Position numbers and translations under genes: made by a program. Positions 1 through 8,595 of a stretch of DNA of 64,000 bases are shown here, in pieces (position 1 is the stretch's first letter; the number at the start of each line of letters is the position of its first letter). The notes under the pieces are model-generated. The model was not told the origin of the DNA and did no database searches. It was given only the letters and a program-made list of their open reading frames with translations. This DNA comes from Acrocarpospora catenulata (lineage in GTDB: Bacteria; Actinomycetota; Actinomycetes; Streptosporangiales; Streptosporangiaceae), in contig NZ_JAHCST010000011.1 in the NCBI RefSeq assembly GCF_018476525.1, forward strand, positions 185,363 to 249,362, read 5' to 3'.

Positions 1-2
1 AG

Positions 3-362
3 TGGGCCGCGCTCTGCCAGGTGCTGGGACTCGGCGACCTCGGCGCGCTCTCCACCGGGGAACGGGAAGGCCGCACCGGCGAGTTGCGCCTGCACCTGCG
101 CCGAGCGCTCGCCGGGGAGCAGGCCGCCGACGTCATCGACCGGCTCCAGCGGCGCGGTGTCAGCTGCGGCCACGTGCGCCGGGTCCAGGACGTGTTCGAC
201 GACCCGCAGGTCAGGGCGCGCGGGCTGCTGATCGACGTGGACTCCGGCCACCGGGCCGTCCGGCAGCCGCTGCTCTTCGACGGCCAGGCCGTCGCGGCGT
301 GTCCCGACGCCCCGGCCCTGGGCGAGCACAACGAACTCCTCGACCCCGTACACCAGCCGTGA
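3..362 (+). CDS. CaiB/BaiF-type CoA-transferase, C-terminal part (5' end outside window)
   Basis: The open frame enters from the left edge and gives about 119 residues of a class III (CaiB/BaiF) CoA-transferase C-terminus. Visible family features are the stretch ending RRVQDVFDDPQVRARGLL, which in this family lies in the C-terminal half (xxDVxxDPQxxARG), and a tail of the LGEHNELL type. These enzymes move CoA between a donor thioester and a carboxylic acid in the cytoplasm. The stop codon (360-362) overlaps the GTG start of the next gene (359), so the two are translationally coupled. Substrate cannot be told from a fragment. Two more family members lie at 5718 and 8122, which makes CoA transfer a theme of this island. 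Confidence 0.85.
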   Translation, partial: WAALCQVLGLGDLGALSTGEREGRTGELRLHLRRALAGEQAADVIDRLQRRGVSCGHVRRVQDVFDDPQVRARGLLIDVDSGHRAVRQPLLFDGQAVAACPDAPALGEHNELLDPVHQP

Positions 363-1279
363 CCTGCGCCGTCGGCATTGCGATCCAGCAGGACCTGCTC
401 ACCGGCACCGACCTCGCCGCGTTCGCGACGGCTGTCCGCGACGCCGGGCTCGACCACGTGTCGGTGGGCGACCACGTCAGCCACCGGGGCGGCCAGGGCA
501 TCGACGGACTAGTCGCGGCGGCGGCACTGCTGGCCGTCAGGCCCGAGCTTCAGGTGGTCGTCGGCGCCTTCCAGCTGGCGCTGCGGCACCCTCTCGTCGC
601 TGCCAGGCAACTGGCCACCGCGACCTCGTTCGGGCCAGGCCGCCTCGTCCTGGCCGTCGGCGCGGGCGGCGACGACCGCCGCGAGGTCGCCAACTGCGGC
701 GTCGACCCCCGGCAGCGCGGACGGCGCCTCAACGAGAGTCTGGACGTGCTGACCCGGCTCATCCGCGGCGAGGTGATCGACCACCACGGCGCGCACTTCG
801 ACCTGGAACAGGCGTCGATCGCGCCCGCGGCGCCGGTACCGCCGCTGGTGATCGCCGGTTCCGGCGAGGCGGCCATCGACCGCGCGGCCGCCTACGGGTC
901 CGGCTGGCTCGGCCTGTTGTGCACCGCTCGCCGGTACCGGGAGACCCGTCAGGAGATCATCCGGCGGACGGCGCCCCTGGGCCGTCCCGCCCCTGACTGG
1001 TTCGGCCTCAACGTCTGGTGCGGGCCGGAAGGCGGGCTCGAATCGAGCCTGCGCCGCTGGTTCGGCCCCGCGGCCCCGCGCCTGCGCCACCTGTGCGGCG
1101 TGGGCGAGGGACCCCAGATCGCGGCCTGGCTGGCCGACTACGTCAGCGCCGGCGCGACCAGGCTGAGCATCTCGGTCCCGGCCGCCGACGCGCTGGAGGC
1201 CGTCGAGCAGGTGGCCGAACTCGCCGGACTGCTCCACGAGCGGCTCCAGGCGGACGGCATCGGCACGCCCCATCCTTGA
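359..1279 (+). CDS. LLM-class (luciferase-like) F420- or FMN-dependent oxidoreductase
   Basis: 306 residues from a GTG that overlaps the upstream stop. The protein reads as a compact luciferase-like TIM barrel: an N-terminal strand with a VSVGDHVS segment, a middle GRLVLAVGAGG segment close to the usual cofactor-binding GRxxLGVGxG motif, then PPLVIAGSGEAAI, which matches the family's late (P)PxxIGGxG strand. Such enzymes use reduced flavin or F420 to oxidise or reduce small organic molecules. Its position between a CoA-transferase and a second LLM protein, with a flavin reductase two genes downstream, favours an FMNH2-dependent monooxygenase role in the same catabolic route. Whether it uses FMN or F420 is not decidable by eye. 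Confidence 0.75.
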   Translation: MTCAVGIAIQQDLLTGTDLAAFATAVRDAGLDHVSVGDHVSHRGGQGIDGLVAAAALLAVRPELQVVVGAFQLALRHPLVAARQLATATSFGPGRLVLAVGAGGDDRREVANCGVDPRQRGRRLNESLDVLTRLIRGEVIDHHGAHFDLEQASIAPAAPVPPLVIAGSGEAAIDRAAAYGSGWLGLLCTARRYRETRQEIIRRTAPLGRPAPDWFGLNVWCGPEGGLESSLRRWFGPAAPRLRHLCGVGEGPQIAAWLADYVSAGATRLSISVPAADALEAVEQVAELAGLLHERLQADGIGTPHP

Positions 1280-1379
1280 CGCTATTTTCTTAAAGTATGT
1301 ATAGTTTGTACTGCCTCGCTAAGAGAGCGGTATGCCCCGCAGTGCGCGGGCAGCGTCGCCGGACAGGAGGGAACCCCCG

Positions 1380-2447
1380 TTGAAGTTCGGACTTTTCCAG
1401 ACTCCCTATACGCGCCCCGAGCGCAGTCCACGCCAGGCGTTCGACTGGGCCGTCGAACAGGCCGTCGCCGCCGAGAACGCGGGAATCTCGGAGTTCTGGG
1501 CCGGCCAGCACTTCACCCTCGCCTGGGAGGCGATCCCCAACCCCGAACTGGTGCTGGCGGCGGCGGCCCGGGAGACCAGCCGCATCATCCTCGCCCCCGG
1601 CGCCCATCTTCTGCCCTACTTCCACCCCGCCGGTCTGGCGGCCCAGACCTCGTGGCTCAGCCACATCGCCGAAGGCCGCTACATCCTCGGTGTCGCCACC
1701 GGCGTCAACCCCATCGACGCGCGGTTCCACGGCTTCAAGAACCGGGACGACAACCTCACGATGTCGATCGAGGCGCTCGACATCATGGAGAAGGTCTGGT
1801 CCGGCGAGCCGTTCGAGCACGAAGGCCGGTACTGGAGCGCGGCGTTCCCGGAGTCCGGGGGCGACCACCAGCTCCGCGACATGCGGCCGTACGGCGGCAA
1901 GATGACGATCGCCATGGCGGGCGCGAGCCCGAACTCGACCTCGGTCGAGGTGGCCGGCGCGCGCGGGCTGATCCCGATGTCGTTCGGCGGCAGCCCCGAA
2001 CTCATCGCGAACCACTGGGAGACCTACCTCAAGGGCGCGCGTGCGGCCGGCCGCGAGGGCGAGCTGGACCGGAGCATCCACCACGCGGCCATGGAGGTCT
2101 TCGTGGCCGACACCGACGCCGAGGCCGAGCGGCTCGTGAAGGAGGGGCCGATCGGTCACGCCTGGCGCGAGCACCTCGTCCCCAACGAACAGGGACGCGC
2201 GCGCCGGGCCGGCATCGCCCCGATCTGGGACGCCAACGCCGGCATGGACGAGCTCATCCGCCACAAGATGGTCGTCGGCAGCCCTGACACGGTGGCCGAG
2301 AAGCTGAACGCGCTCGTCGAGAAGAGCGGCGGCTGGGGCACCACCCTGGTCTTCGGCCACGACTTCATCGACGACCCGGCGCCGTGGAACCACAGCCTGC
2401 AGCTGCTCGCCAACGAGGTCGCGCCCAAGGTCGCGACCTGCGCATGA
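1380..2447 (+). CDS. LLM-class flavin-dependent monooxygenase (limonene-monooxygenase-like)
   Basis: 355 residues from TTG 1380, chosen because an AGGAGG (1365-1370) sits 9 bases upstream and the protein then starts MKFGLFQTPYTRPER, as relatives do; the ATG at 1332 would add 16 proline/arginine-rich residues. The barrel has the family hallmarks: ENAGISEFWAGQHF near residue 40, the IPNPELVLAAAARET segment, HLLPYFHPAGLAAQ and EGRYILGVATG. The early segments resemble the group containing limonene 1,2-monooxygenase and other alkanal-monooxygenase-like enzymes that need FMNH2 from a separate reductase. The next gene, overlapping by ATGA, is exactly such a reductase. Role inferred: oxygenation of a hydrophobic substrate. 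Substrate unknown. Confidence 0.8.
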   Translation: MKFGLFQTPYTRPERSPRQAFDWAVEQAVAAENAGISEFWAGQHFTLAWEAIPNPELVLAAAARETSRIILAPGAHLLPYFHPAGLAAQTSWLSHIAEGRYILGVATGVNPIDARFHGFKNRDDNLTMSIEALDIMEKVWSGEPFEHEGRYWSAAFPESGGDHQLRDMRPYGGKMTIAMAGASPNSTSVEVAGARGLIPMSFGGSPELIANHWETYLKGARAAGREGELDRSIHHAAMEVFVADTDAEAERLVKEGPIGHAWREHLVPNEQGRARRAGIAPIWDANAGMDELIRHKMVVGSPDTVAEKLNALVEKSGGWGTTLVFGHDFIDDPAPWNHSLQLLANEVAPKVATCA

Positions 2448-3001
2448 CCACACCGGCGCACAAAGGCGGCGGGCTTTCGGCGGCGAGCACCCTGGAGTTG
2501 GACGCCATCGAATCGGTGGACGAACGCGGACTGCGGACGGCCTTCAGCTGCTTCCCGAGCGGGGTGACGGCGCTGTGCGCGCTGGGTGAGGACGGACCCG
2601 ACGGGATGGCGGCAAGCGCGTTCACCCCGGTCTCGCTGGAGCCGCCGCTGGTGTCGGTGTGCGTGCAGAAGTCCTCCCGTACCTGGCCGCGGTTGCGGCC
2701 GCGCACCCGCCTCGGCGTCAGCGTCCTGGCGGCGACGCAGGAGACCGCGTGCCGGTCCCTGTCCCGGAAGTCCGGCGACCGGTTCGACGGGGTCGCCTGG
2801 ACGGCGGAACGGAGCGGCGCGGTCGTCATCACCGGCGCCGCGGCGTGGATGAGCTGTGTCATCGACAGAGAGATCGAGGCCGGCGACCACTACATCGTGC
2901 TGCTGCGCATTCTCGGGCTGCGCTGGGACCCGAGTGTTCCGCCCCTGGTGTTCCACAGCAGCCGGTTCCGCAGCCTGTCCGCACTCGCCGATCCGCGGTG
3001 A
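2444..3001 (+). CDS. Flavin reductase family protein (FMN reductase component)
   Basis: 185 residues; its ATG overlaps the stop of the monooxygenase (ATGA). It has the flavin_reductase-like split-barrel pattern: an FSCFPSGVTALCA segment near the N-terminus (family FPSGVTVV), GMAASAFTPVSLEPPLVSVCV (the flavin-binding core with the conserved SxxxxSLEPPLVxxx run), and a C-terminal DHYIVLLRI with the family GDH. Such proteins reduce free FMN with NAD(P)H and supply FMNH2 to two-component monooxygenases. Its coupling to the two LLM-class genes supports that job. Confidence 0.85.
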   Translation: MTTPAHKGGGLSAASTLELDAIESVDERGLRTAFSCFPSGVTALCALGEDGPDGMAASAFTPVSLEPPLVSVCVQKSSRTWPRLRPRTRLGVSVLAATQETACRSLSRKSGDRFDGVAWTAERSGAVVITGAAAWMSCVIDREIEAGDHYIVLLRILGLRWDPSVPPLVFHSSRFRSLSALADPR

Positions 3002-3040
3002 CTCCCCCAGATGGTTTAGGAAACACAGAAATCGGAGTAT

Positions 3041-4183
3041 GTGGTGTCGATCTCCACCAGTGACGACCGGCGAGAGTTCCCGGCGGTGACGGACGAGGAA
3101 CTGGAGAAGCTCCGTTCGATGATCGGGCAGCCGGTCCGCAGCGACCGTCCGCACGTCGCCGAACTCACCCCGGACGCGATCCGGCACTACGCCTACGGGA
3201 TCGGCGACCGCAACCCGCTGTGGACCGACCCGGGGTACGCCCCCGCGCACGGTCGCCCGCAGGGGGCGCCGCCGACCGCCCTGCTGGCCATGGACAAGGT
3301 GTTCAGCGGGTACGTGACGGGCCTGCCCGGCATCCACGCGATGTACGCCGGAGCCTCGTTCCGGTTCGAGCGCCCGATCGTCGCCGGTGACCGGCTCAGC
3401 GGGAACGCCTTCCTCGCCGAGCTGATCGAGCGTCCCAGCCGCTTCGCCGGCCGGTCCTGGCAGCAGATCTACGAGGTCCCGTTCACCGATCCCGACGGGA
3501 ACCTGGTGTGCACCGGACGCTCGTACTGCTTCCGCATCGAACGCGACAGCGCGCGCGAGGCGAAGAAGTACGACGAGATCCAGGTGCGGTGGACGCCGGA
3601 GCAGATCGACGAGATCGCCCAGCGGTACCTGGACGAGGAGGCGCGGCGGCGCGGGAACGTTCCGCGTTTCGTGGAGGACGTCGCCGTCGGCGACCGGCTT
3701 CCCCAGATCACGAAGGGCCCCTACACCGCGACGACGGCGATCGCCTACCTGCTCGGGTGGGGAGGTCTCTACGTCCGTGCGCACGCCGACGCGTTCGACC
3801 TCTACCGCCGGCATCCGGCGCTCGCCATCCCGAACGAGTGGGGCGTGCCCGAGCCGCCGGAGCGCGTGCACTGGGATCCCGATCTCGCCCGCCGGGTCGG
3901 CGTGCCCGGCGCGTACGACTACGGGCCGGAGCGCGTGTCGTGGATGGGGCACGTCGTCACCGACTGGATGGGCGACGACGGTTTCCTGCGCACGCTCGAC
4001 GTCCAGGTCCGGCGGCACAACGTGCTGGGCGAGCTGGTGACCTGCTGGGGCGAGGTGACCGAGGTGGACACGGCGACCAGGACCGTGACCGTCCAGCTCA
4101 TGGCCACCAACCAGGACGGGCACGAGTCGGCGCGGGGAACCGCGGAGGTCGTGCTCCCCTCCTCGGCGGGGAGCGGGGCGTGA
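3041..4183 (+). CDS. FAS1-like dehydratase / MaoC double hot-dog hydratase
   Basis: 380 residues from tandem GTG codons at 3041/3044 with CGGAG (3033-3037) upstream; either could be used. The length fits two fused hot-dog folds. The N-terminal half (about residues 20-160) looks like the FAS1-like dehydratase/MaoC_dehydrat_N domain (IRHYAYGIGDRNPLWTDP); the C-terminal half includes VAVGDRLPQITKGP and the late VQVRRHNVLGELVT segment. These proteins add or remove water at 2-enoyl-CoA esters. The GTGA overlap with the next gene places it in one operon with an acyl-CoA synthetase and a CoA-transferase, so a hydration step on an activated acid is likely. Confidence 0.8.
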   Translation: MVSISTSDDRREFPAVTDEELEKLRSMIGQPVRSDRPHVAELTPDAIRHYAYGIGDRNPLWTDPGYAPAHGRPQGAPPTALLAMDKVFSGYVTGLPGIHAMYAGASFRFERPIVAGDRLSGNAFLAELIERPSRFAGRSWQQIYEVPFTDPDGNLVCTGRSYCFRIERDSAREAKKYDEIQVRWTPEQIDEIAQRYLDEEARRRGNVPRFVEDVAVGDRLPQITKGPYTATTAIAYLLGWGGLYVRAHADAFDLYRRHPALAIPNEWGVPEPPERVHWDPDLARRVGVPGAYDYGPERVSWMGHVVTDWMGDDGFLRTLDVQVRRHNVLGELVTCWGEVTEVDTATRTVTVQLMATNQDGHESARGTAEVVLPSSAGSGA

Positions 4184-5706
4184 CGCCGCTGGCTGCGGAG
4201 ACGGCGGCCGAGGCCACGGACCGGTTCTCCTGGGACCGCCTGTGGGCGCTCTTCGACGGTGACGAGGACCGCCTCAACATCGCCCACGAGTGCCTCGACC
4301 GGCACGATCCCGCCGCGGTCGCCGCGCGCATCGTGTACGCGGACGGGACCAAGGAGGTCCTCACCTTCGGGACCCTCAGCCGGAGCACGGCGCGGTTCGC
4401 CCACTGGCTCACCGCGAACGGCGTCGGCAAGGGCGACCCGGTGGGTGTGATGATCGACCCGTCGCCGCGCTTCTACACGGCGCTGTTCGGGGTGATCAAG
4501 GCAGGGGCCGTGGCGGTTCCCCTCTACACCCTCTTCGGCCCGGACGCGATCAGGGACCGGGTGACCGACTGCGGCGCCCGGCTCGTCATCTGCGAGGACG
4601 CTCACGTCGAGCACGTGACGGCGGCGGGCGTGCGCGCGGTGAGCTTCGGCGACGCGCTCTGGGCGGAGCTGGCGAGCCTGCCGGAGGTGTTCGAGCCCGC
4701 CACCTCGGCGTCGGATCGCGCGGTGTTGCAGTACACCTCCGGCACCACCCGCCAGCTTCCCGACGCGGTCGTCCACGACCACCGGTCCATCGTGACGCTG
4801 GCGCGAGCCGGGCTGTACGCACTCGGCCTCGCGCCGGGCGACCGCTACTTCTGCCCGTCGTCACCGGCGTGGGGGCACGGGCTCTGGCATGGCACGATCG
4901 CGCCCTGGTCTCTCGGCATCGCGCTCGGCACGTACTCGGGGAAGTTCGCCGTGGACCGGTTCGTCGACGGCCTGAAGGACCTCGGCGTGACGAATCTGGC
5001 CGCCGCGAGCACCGTGTACCGGATGGTCCTGTCCAGCGGGCGGGCGCGGGAGCTCACCGGCCTCCGCAAGGCGTCGTACACGGGCGAGGAACTCGACGAG
5101 CACGCGCGGCACGCCTTCCAGCGGCAGGCCGGCGTCCCGGTCTGCGGCATGTACGGAACGACCGAGACCGGCGTGGTTCTGGTCAACTTCCCGGGTTTCC
5201 CCGACCACGAGCCCCGGGGAAACGCGCTCGGCAGGCCGATGCCCGGCTGCCGCCTGGCGGTGCTCGGCGACGACGGCGCACCGGTCGGGCCGGGAGTGAA
5301 GGGCGAGCTGGCGGTCTGGCGGCGGGGCGACTGGTTCCCCTCCAAGGACCTCACCTGGACCGACGAGGACGGCTACTTCTACTACGGCGGGCGGGCGGAC
5401 GACGTGATCATCTCGGCGGGGTGGACCATCAGCCCGCTGGAGGTGGAGCGGGTGCTGCTCAAGCACCCGATGGTCGAGGAGGTCGCGGTCACCGGGATCC
5501 CCGACGGGACGCGCGGCCTGGCGGTGAAGGCCTGGATCGTGACGGGCGCCGCCGCGGGGCGACGGGAGCGGCTGACCCCCGAGTTGCAGGCGCTCGTGAA
5601 GGAGGATCTGAGCCCGCACGAGTACCCGCGCTCGATCGAGTACGTGCCGTCCCTGCCGAAGACACCCAACGGCAAGGTCGATCGACGCGCGCTGCGCGCG
5701 GGCTGA
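4180..5706 (+). CDS. AMP-dependent acyl-CoA synthetase
   Basis: 508 residues from GTG 4180, overlapping the previous stop. ANL superfamily: the P-loop is YTSGTTRQLPDAVVHDH, which lacks the usual GxPKG and instead has RQLP; similar RxLP variants occur in a subgroup of bacterial acyl-CoA synthetases. Other signatures are MYGTTETG (A5 motif), DLTWTDEDGYFYYGGRADD (A7/A8, hinge Asp) and KTPNGKVDRRAL with the C-terminal catalytic lysine. It would activate a carboxylic acid with ATP to acyl-AMP and then acyl-CoA. It lies in the same strand run as the LLM enzymes, hydratase and CoA-transferase. Confidence 0.88.
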   Translation: MTPLAAETAAEATDRFSWDRLWALFDGDEDRLNIAHECLDRHDPAAVAARIVYADGTKEVLTFGTLSRSTARFAHWLTANGVGKGDPVGVMIDPSPRFYTALFGVIKAGAVAVPLYTLFGPDAIRDRVTDCGARLVICEDAHVEHVTAAGVRAVSFGDALWAELASLPEVFEPATSASDRAVLQYTSGTTRQLPDAVVHDHRSIVTLARAGLYALGLAPGDRYFCPSSPAWGHGLWHGTIAPWSLGIALGTYSGKFAVDRFVDGLKDLGVTNLAAASTVYRMVLSSGRARELTGLRKASYTGEELDEHARHAFQRQAGVPVCGMYGTTETGVVLVNFPGFPDHEPRGNALGRPMPGCRLAVLGDDGAPVGPGVKGELAVWRRGDWFPSKDLTWTDEDGYFYYGGRADDVIISAGWTISPLEVERVLLKHPMVEEVAVTGIPDGTRGLAVKAWIVTGAAAGRRERLTPELQALVKEDLSPHEYPRSIEYVPSLPKTPNGKVDRRALRAG

Positions 5707-5717
5707 GCGCGAACCTG

Positions 5718-6962
5718 ATGAGTGCGGATCCACCCGCGTCCCCGCGGCGGGCGCTCGACGGCATCCGGGTTCTCGACCTCTCCAGGGTCCTGGCCGGTCC
5801 GTACTGCTGCCAGCTGCTCGGCGATCACGGCGCGGACGTCATCAAGATCGAATCTCCCGGGGGCGACGACACGCGCACGTTCGGCCCGCCCTACGTGGCG
5901 AACGGCGCGAGCGCGTACTACACGGGCATCAACCGCAACAAGCGGAACCTGTGCCTGGATCTGTCCACGCCACGCGGCCAGTCGGTGCTGCGCGAGCTCC
6001 TCGCCCACACCGACGTGATCGTCGAGAACTTCAAGCCGGGGACGATGGAACGCTGGGGCCTGGGCTTCGAGGAGCACCTGGCGCCCGCCTTCCCGCGTCT
6101 CGTGCACTGCCGGATCACGGGGTACGGGGTCACGGGGCCGCTCGGCGGCCGCCCGGGTTACGACGCGGTACTGCAGGCCTACTCCGGTCTGATGAGTATC
6201 AACGGGCAACCCGACGGGGCGCCCGTCCGCCTCGGGGTTCCCGTGGTGGACCTGGTCACCGGCCTGCACGCGTTCGGCGGGATCATGCTCGCGCTGCACG
6301 AGCGCGCCTCCTCCGGCCGGGGCCAGCTCGTGGACTGCGCGCTCCTCGACACGGCCCTGAGCCTGCTGCACCCCCACTCGGCGTCCTGGCTCGCCGACGG
6401 CCGCGTCCCGCGCCGCACCGGCTCGGCGCACCCGACCGTCGCCCCCTACGACAGCTTCACCACCGCGACCGGCCCGATCTTCATCGGCGCGGGCAACGAC
6501 CGGCAGTTCCGCGACCTCGTCCACGTCGCCGGCCGGCCCGAACTCGCCGACGACGTCCGCTTCGCGACCAACCGCGATCGCGTGGTCAACGTCGGGGCGC
6601 TCACCGCGGAGCTCGGCGCCGTCTTCGCGTCCTGGGACAGGGACGAGCTCGCCGACCGGTTGCTGCGGGTGGGCGTGCCGGCGGCGCCCGTCAACGACGT
6701 CGCGGCGGCGCTCTCGTCCGCGCAGGCCGAACACCGCGAGATGGTGGTCAGGCTGGGGGAATACACCGGCGTGGGGATCCCTCTCAAACTGTCCGCGACC
6801 CCCGGCTCGGTGGCGCGGCCGCCCGCGGCGCTCGGGGAGCACACCCGGGAGGTGCTCCGGGCCTTCGGCCACGACGACGCCGAGATCGAGCGGTTGATCG
6901 ATGACGGAGTCGCCTTCGCCGGCGACGACCCGGCGATCACGCGCGCACCGCGTCGCGGTTAG
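5718..6962 (+). CDS. CaiB/BaiF-type CoA-transferase
   Basis: 414 residues from ATG 5718, 11 bases after the synthetase stop. Full-length class III CoA-transferase: N-terminal GIRVLDLSRVLAGPYCCQLL and GADVIKIE, then NRNKRNLCLDL, VIVENFKPGTMERWGLG and GYDAVLQAYSGLM, where the aspartate of the GYDxxxQAxSG motif is the expected catalytic residue. The C-terminal half carries VPAAPVNDV. It transfers CoA between a thioester and an acid without an ATP cost. Its TAG stop shares the tetranucleotide TTAG (6959-6962) with the TAA stop of the convergent gene, so no terminator fits between them. Confidence 0.9.
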   Translation: MSADPPASPRRALDGIRVLDLSRVLAGPYCCQLLGDHGADVIKIESPGGDDTRTFGPPYVANGASAYYTGINRNKRNLCLDLSTPRGQSVLRELLAHTDVIVENFKPGTMERWGLGFEEHLAPAFPRLVHCRITGYGVTGPLGGRPGYDAVLQAYSGLMSINGQPDGAPVRLGVPVVDLVTGLHAFGGIMLALHERASSGRGQLVDCALLDTALSLLHPHSASWLADGRVPRRTGSAHPTVAPYDSFTTATGPIFIGAGNDRQFRDLVHVAGRPELADDVRFATNRDRVVNVGALTAELGAVFASWDRDELADRLLRVGVPAAPVNDVAAALSSAQAEHREMVVRLGEYTGVGIPLKLSATPGSVARPPAALGEHTREVLRAFGHDDAEIERLIDDGVAFAGDDPAITRAPRRG

Positions 6963-8122
6963 CGCTCCCCCTCCTCCGGCACACCGAGTTCGGCGCGCAG
7001 CCGTGCGCTGTCGCCGTCCAGGACGGGCGCCGGCCCAAGGCGCGGGCTCCCGCTGCGCGAGAACCGGAACGGCGCCCGCGCCTGGCGCAGCTTCCCGGCC
7101 TCGGGATGCGCGACCTCCTCCAGGAAGCCGGTCTCCTGGAGGTGCGGATCCTCGAACAGGTCCTCGATCGTGTTGACGTGCATCGCGGGCACCCCCGCGC
7201 CCTGGAGGCCCCCGAGCAGCTCATCCGTGGGCCTGCGGGCGATCTCCTCGGACATCCACCGGTACAGCTCGTCGATGTTGGCGGTCCGCGCGGAGATCGT
7301 CGCGAACCGCGGGTCGGCGCCGAGATCCTCCCCGCCGAGCACGCGGAACACGCTGCGCCAGTGGGCGTCGGTGCTGGGGAGGATGCTGATGAGCCCGTCG
7401 GCCGTCCGCATCGGACGCCGATGGGGCGAGTTCGTCCGCGCGTAGCCGGCGGCGCCCCGCGGCGGATCGTAGATGTGCCCGCCCTGCTGCTCGACCAGCA
7501 GGAACTGGACCATCGTCTCGAACATGGGGACTTCGATGTACTGCCCCACGCCGGAACGCTCGCGCTCGTAGAGGGCGGCGCAGACGGCGCCGACGGCGAG
7601 CACGCCGGTGACCTTGTCGGTGAGCGGGGTGCGGACGTACTGGTCAGGACCGTCGCCGCTCTGGTGCGCCGCGACACCGGACACGCCCTGGATGACGTCG
7701 TCATAGGCGGGAAGCGGGCCGTAGCGGCCGGTCGCGCCGAACCCGTTCATGCCGCACACGATGATGCGGGGATTGACCGCGGCGAGCGAGTCGTAGTCGA
7801 GGCCCAGGCGCTGCTCGGAGCCGGCCGGCCGGTTGTGCGCCACCACGTCGGCGGCGGCCACCAGGCGGAGGAAGACCTCGTGGTCTCGGGGGTCCCGCAG
7901 GTTGAGGGCGATCGACTCCTTGCCGCGGTTGGTGTTGAGGTAGATCGGCCCGAGACCCGGGCTGTGGCGGTCGTCGATGGCGCGCGAGATGTCCCCCTCC
8001 GGGGGCTCCACCTTGATCACCCGCGCGCCGAGTTCGCCGAGCAGCAACGTGGCGTACGGTCCCATGAGCATGTTCGTGGTGTCGAGCACGGTCACGCCCG
8101 CCAGGGGGCCCGGGCCGCTCAC
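6959..8122 (-). CDS. CaiB/BaiF-type CoA-transferase
   Basis: 387 residues. GTG 8122 is chosen as start because it forms a GTGA overlap with the stop of the upstream MaoC gene; an ATG 24 bases earlier is possible. Class III features: [63 protein letters not shown] and [13 protein letters not shown], the last holding the likely catalytic Asp. It is clearly diverged from the plus-strand copy at 5718 (NRPAGSEQ instead of NFKPGTME), so the two are not recent duplicates and probably use different acids. It is the last gene of a three-gene operon with the acetyl-CoA hydrolase/transferase and MaoC. Confidence 0.9.
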   Translation of the reverse strand: MSGPGPLAGVTVLDTTNMLMGPYATLLLGELGARVIKVEPPEGDISRAIDDRHSPGLGPIYLNTNRGKESIALNLRDPRDHEVFLRLVAAADVVAHNRPAGSEQRLGLDYDSLAAVNPRIIVCGMNGFGATGRYGPLPAYDDVIQGVSGVAAHQSGDGPDQYVRTPLTDKVTGVLAVGAVCAALYERERSGVGQYIEVPMFETMVQFLLVEQQGGHIYDPPRGAAGYARTNSPHRRPMRTADGLISILPSTDAHWRSVFRVLGGEDLGADPRFATISARTANIDELYRWMSEEIARRPTDELLGGLQGAGVPAMHVNTIEDLFEDPHLQETGFLEEVAHPEAGKLRQARAPFRFSRSGSPRLGPAPVLDGDSARLRAELGVPEEGER

Positions 8123-8595
8123 GCGGTGCCCTCCGCCGGCGCGCACCGCATCAGCGCCGACCGGTACGCCCGGCAGACGAGCTCGTCGCGCTGGTTGAAG
8201 CCGTCGTGCCGGAACTCCACGATCCCGGCGTCGGGCCGCGACCTTGATCTCCGTGCCTTCGTCACCTCGCTGACGACGTGGATGGTGTCCCCCGCGAAGA
8301 CCGGCCGAGGGAACTCGATCGAGCCGAAGCCGAGGTTCGCGACGGTCGTGCCGAGGGTGAGCTCGGCGACCGTGATCCCGACGACGGTGCTCATGGTGAG
8401 CAGGGAGTTGACGAGCGGCTTGCCGAACTCCGTGGTGGCCGCGAACTCCGCGTCGAGATGGAGCGGCTGGGGGTTCATCGTCATCGTCGTGAACAGGACG
8501 TTGTCGGACTCGGTGAGCGTCCTGGTGATGGCGTGCCGCGTGAGGGTGCCGACGGGAAGCTCCTCGAACCAGGAGCCGAAACGCCGCCCTGTCAT
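8119..8595 (-). CDS. MaoC family hydratase/dehydratase
   Basis: 158 residues, single hot-dog fold. The segment [17 protein letters not shown] matches the R-specific hydratase motif region (D/N-x-N-P-x-H-x-D), with the His and the residues around it likely catalytic; [12 protein letters not shown] and [16 protein letters not shown] follow as in the family. It would hydrate a 2-enoyl-CoA (or dehydrate the 3-hydroxyacyl-CoA). Its ATG overlaps the upstream gene stop (8592-8595) and its stop overlaps the downstream CoA-transferase start, so the operon is tightly coupled. Proteins of this size are often annotated as mesaconyl-CoA-hydratase-like; that is not proven here. Confidence 0.88.
   Translation of the reverse strand: MTGRRFGSWFEELPVGTLTRHAITRTLTESDNVLFTTMTMNPQPLHLDAEFAATTEFGKPLVNSLLTMSTVVGITVAELTLGTTVANLGFGSIEFPRPVFAGDTIHVVSEVTKARRSRSRPDAGIVEFRHDGFNQRDELVCRAYRSALMRCAPAEGTA

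Noticed and set aside
2156..4123. A 655-residue antisense frame across the LLM, reductase and hydratase genes
   Set aside because: It has no family motifs and mirrors the codon bias of three well-supported genes on the other strand, as expected in very GC-rich DNA.
4290..6962. An 890-residue plus-strand frame ending in the CoA-transferase
   Set aside because: The first half is the arginine/proline-rich shadow of the acyl-CoA synthetase. The real CoA-transferase starts at 5718.
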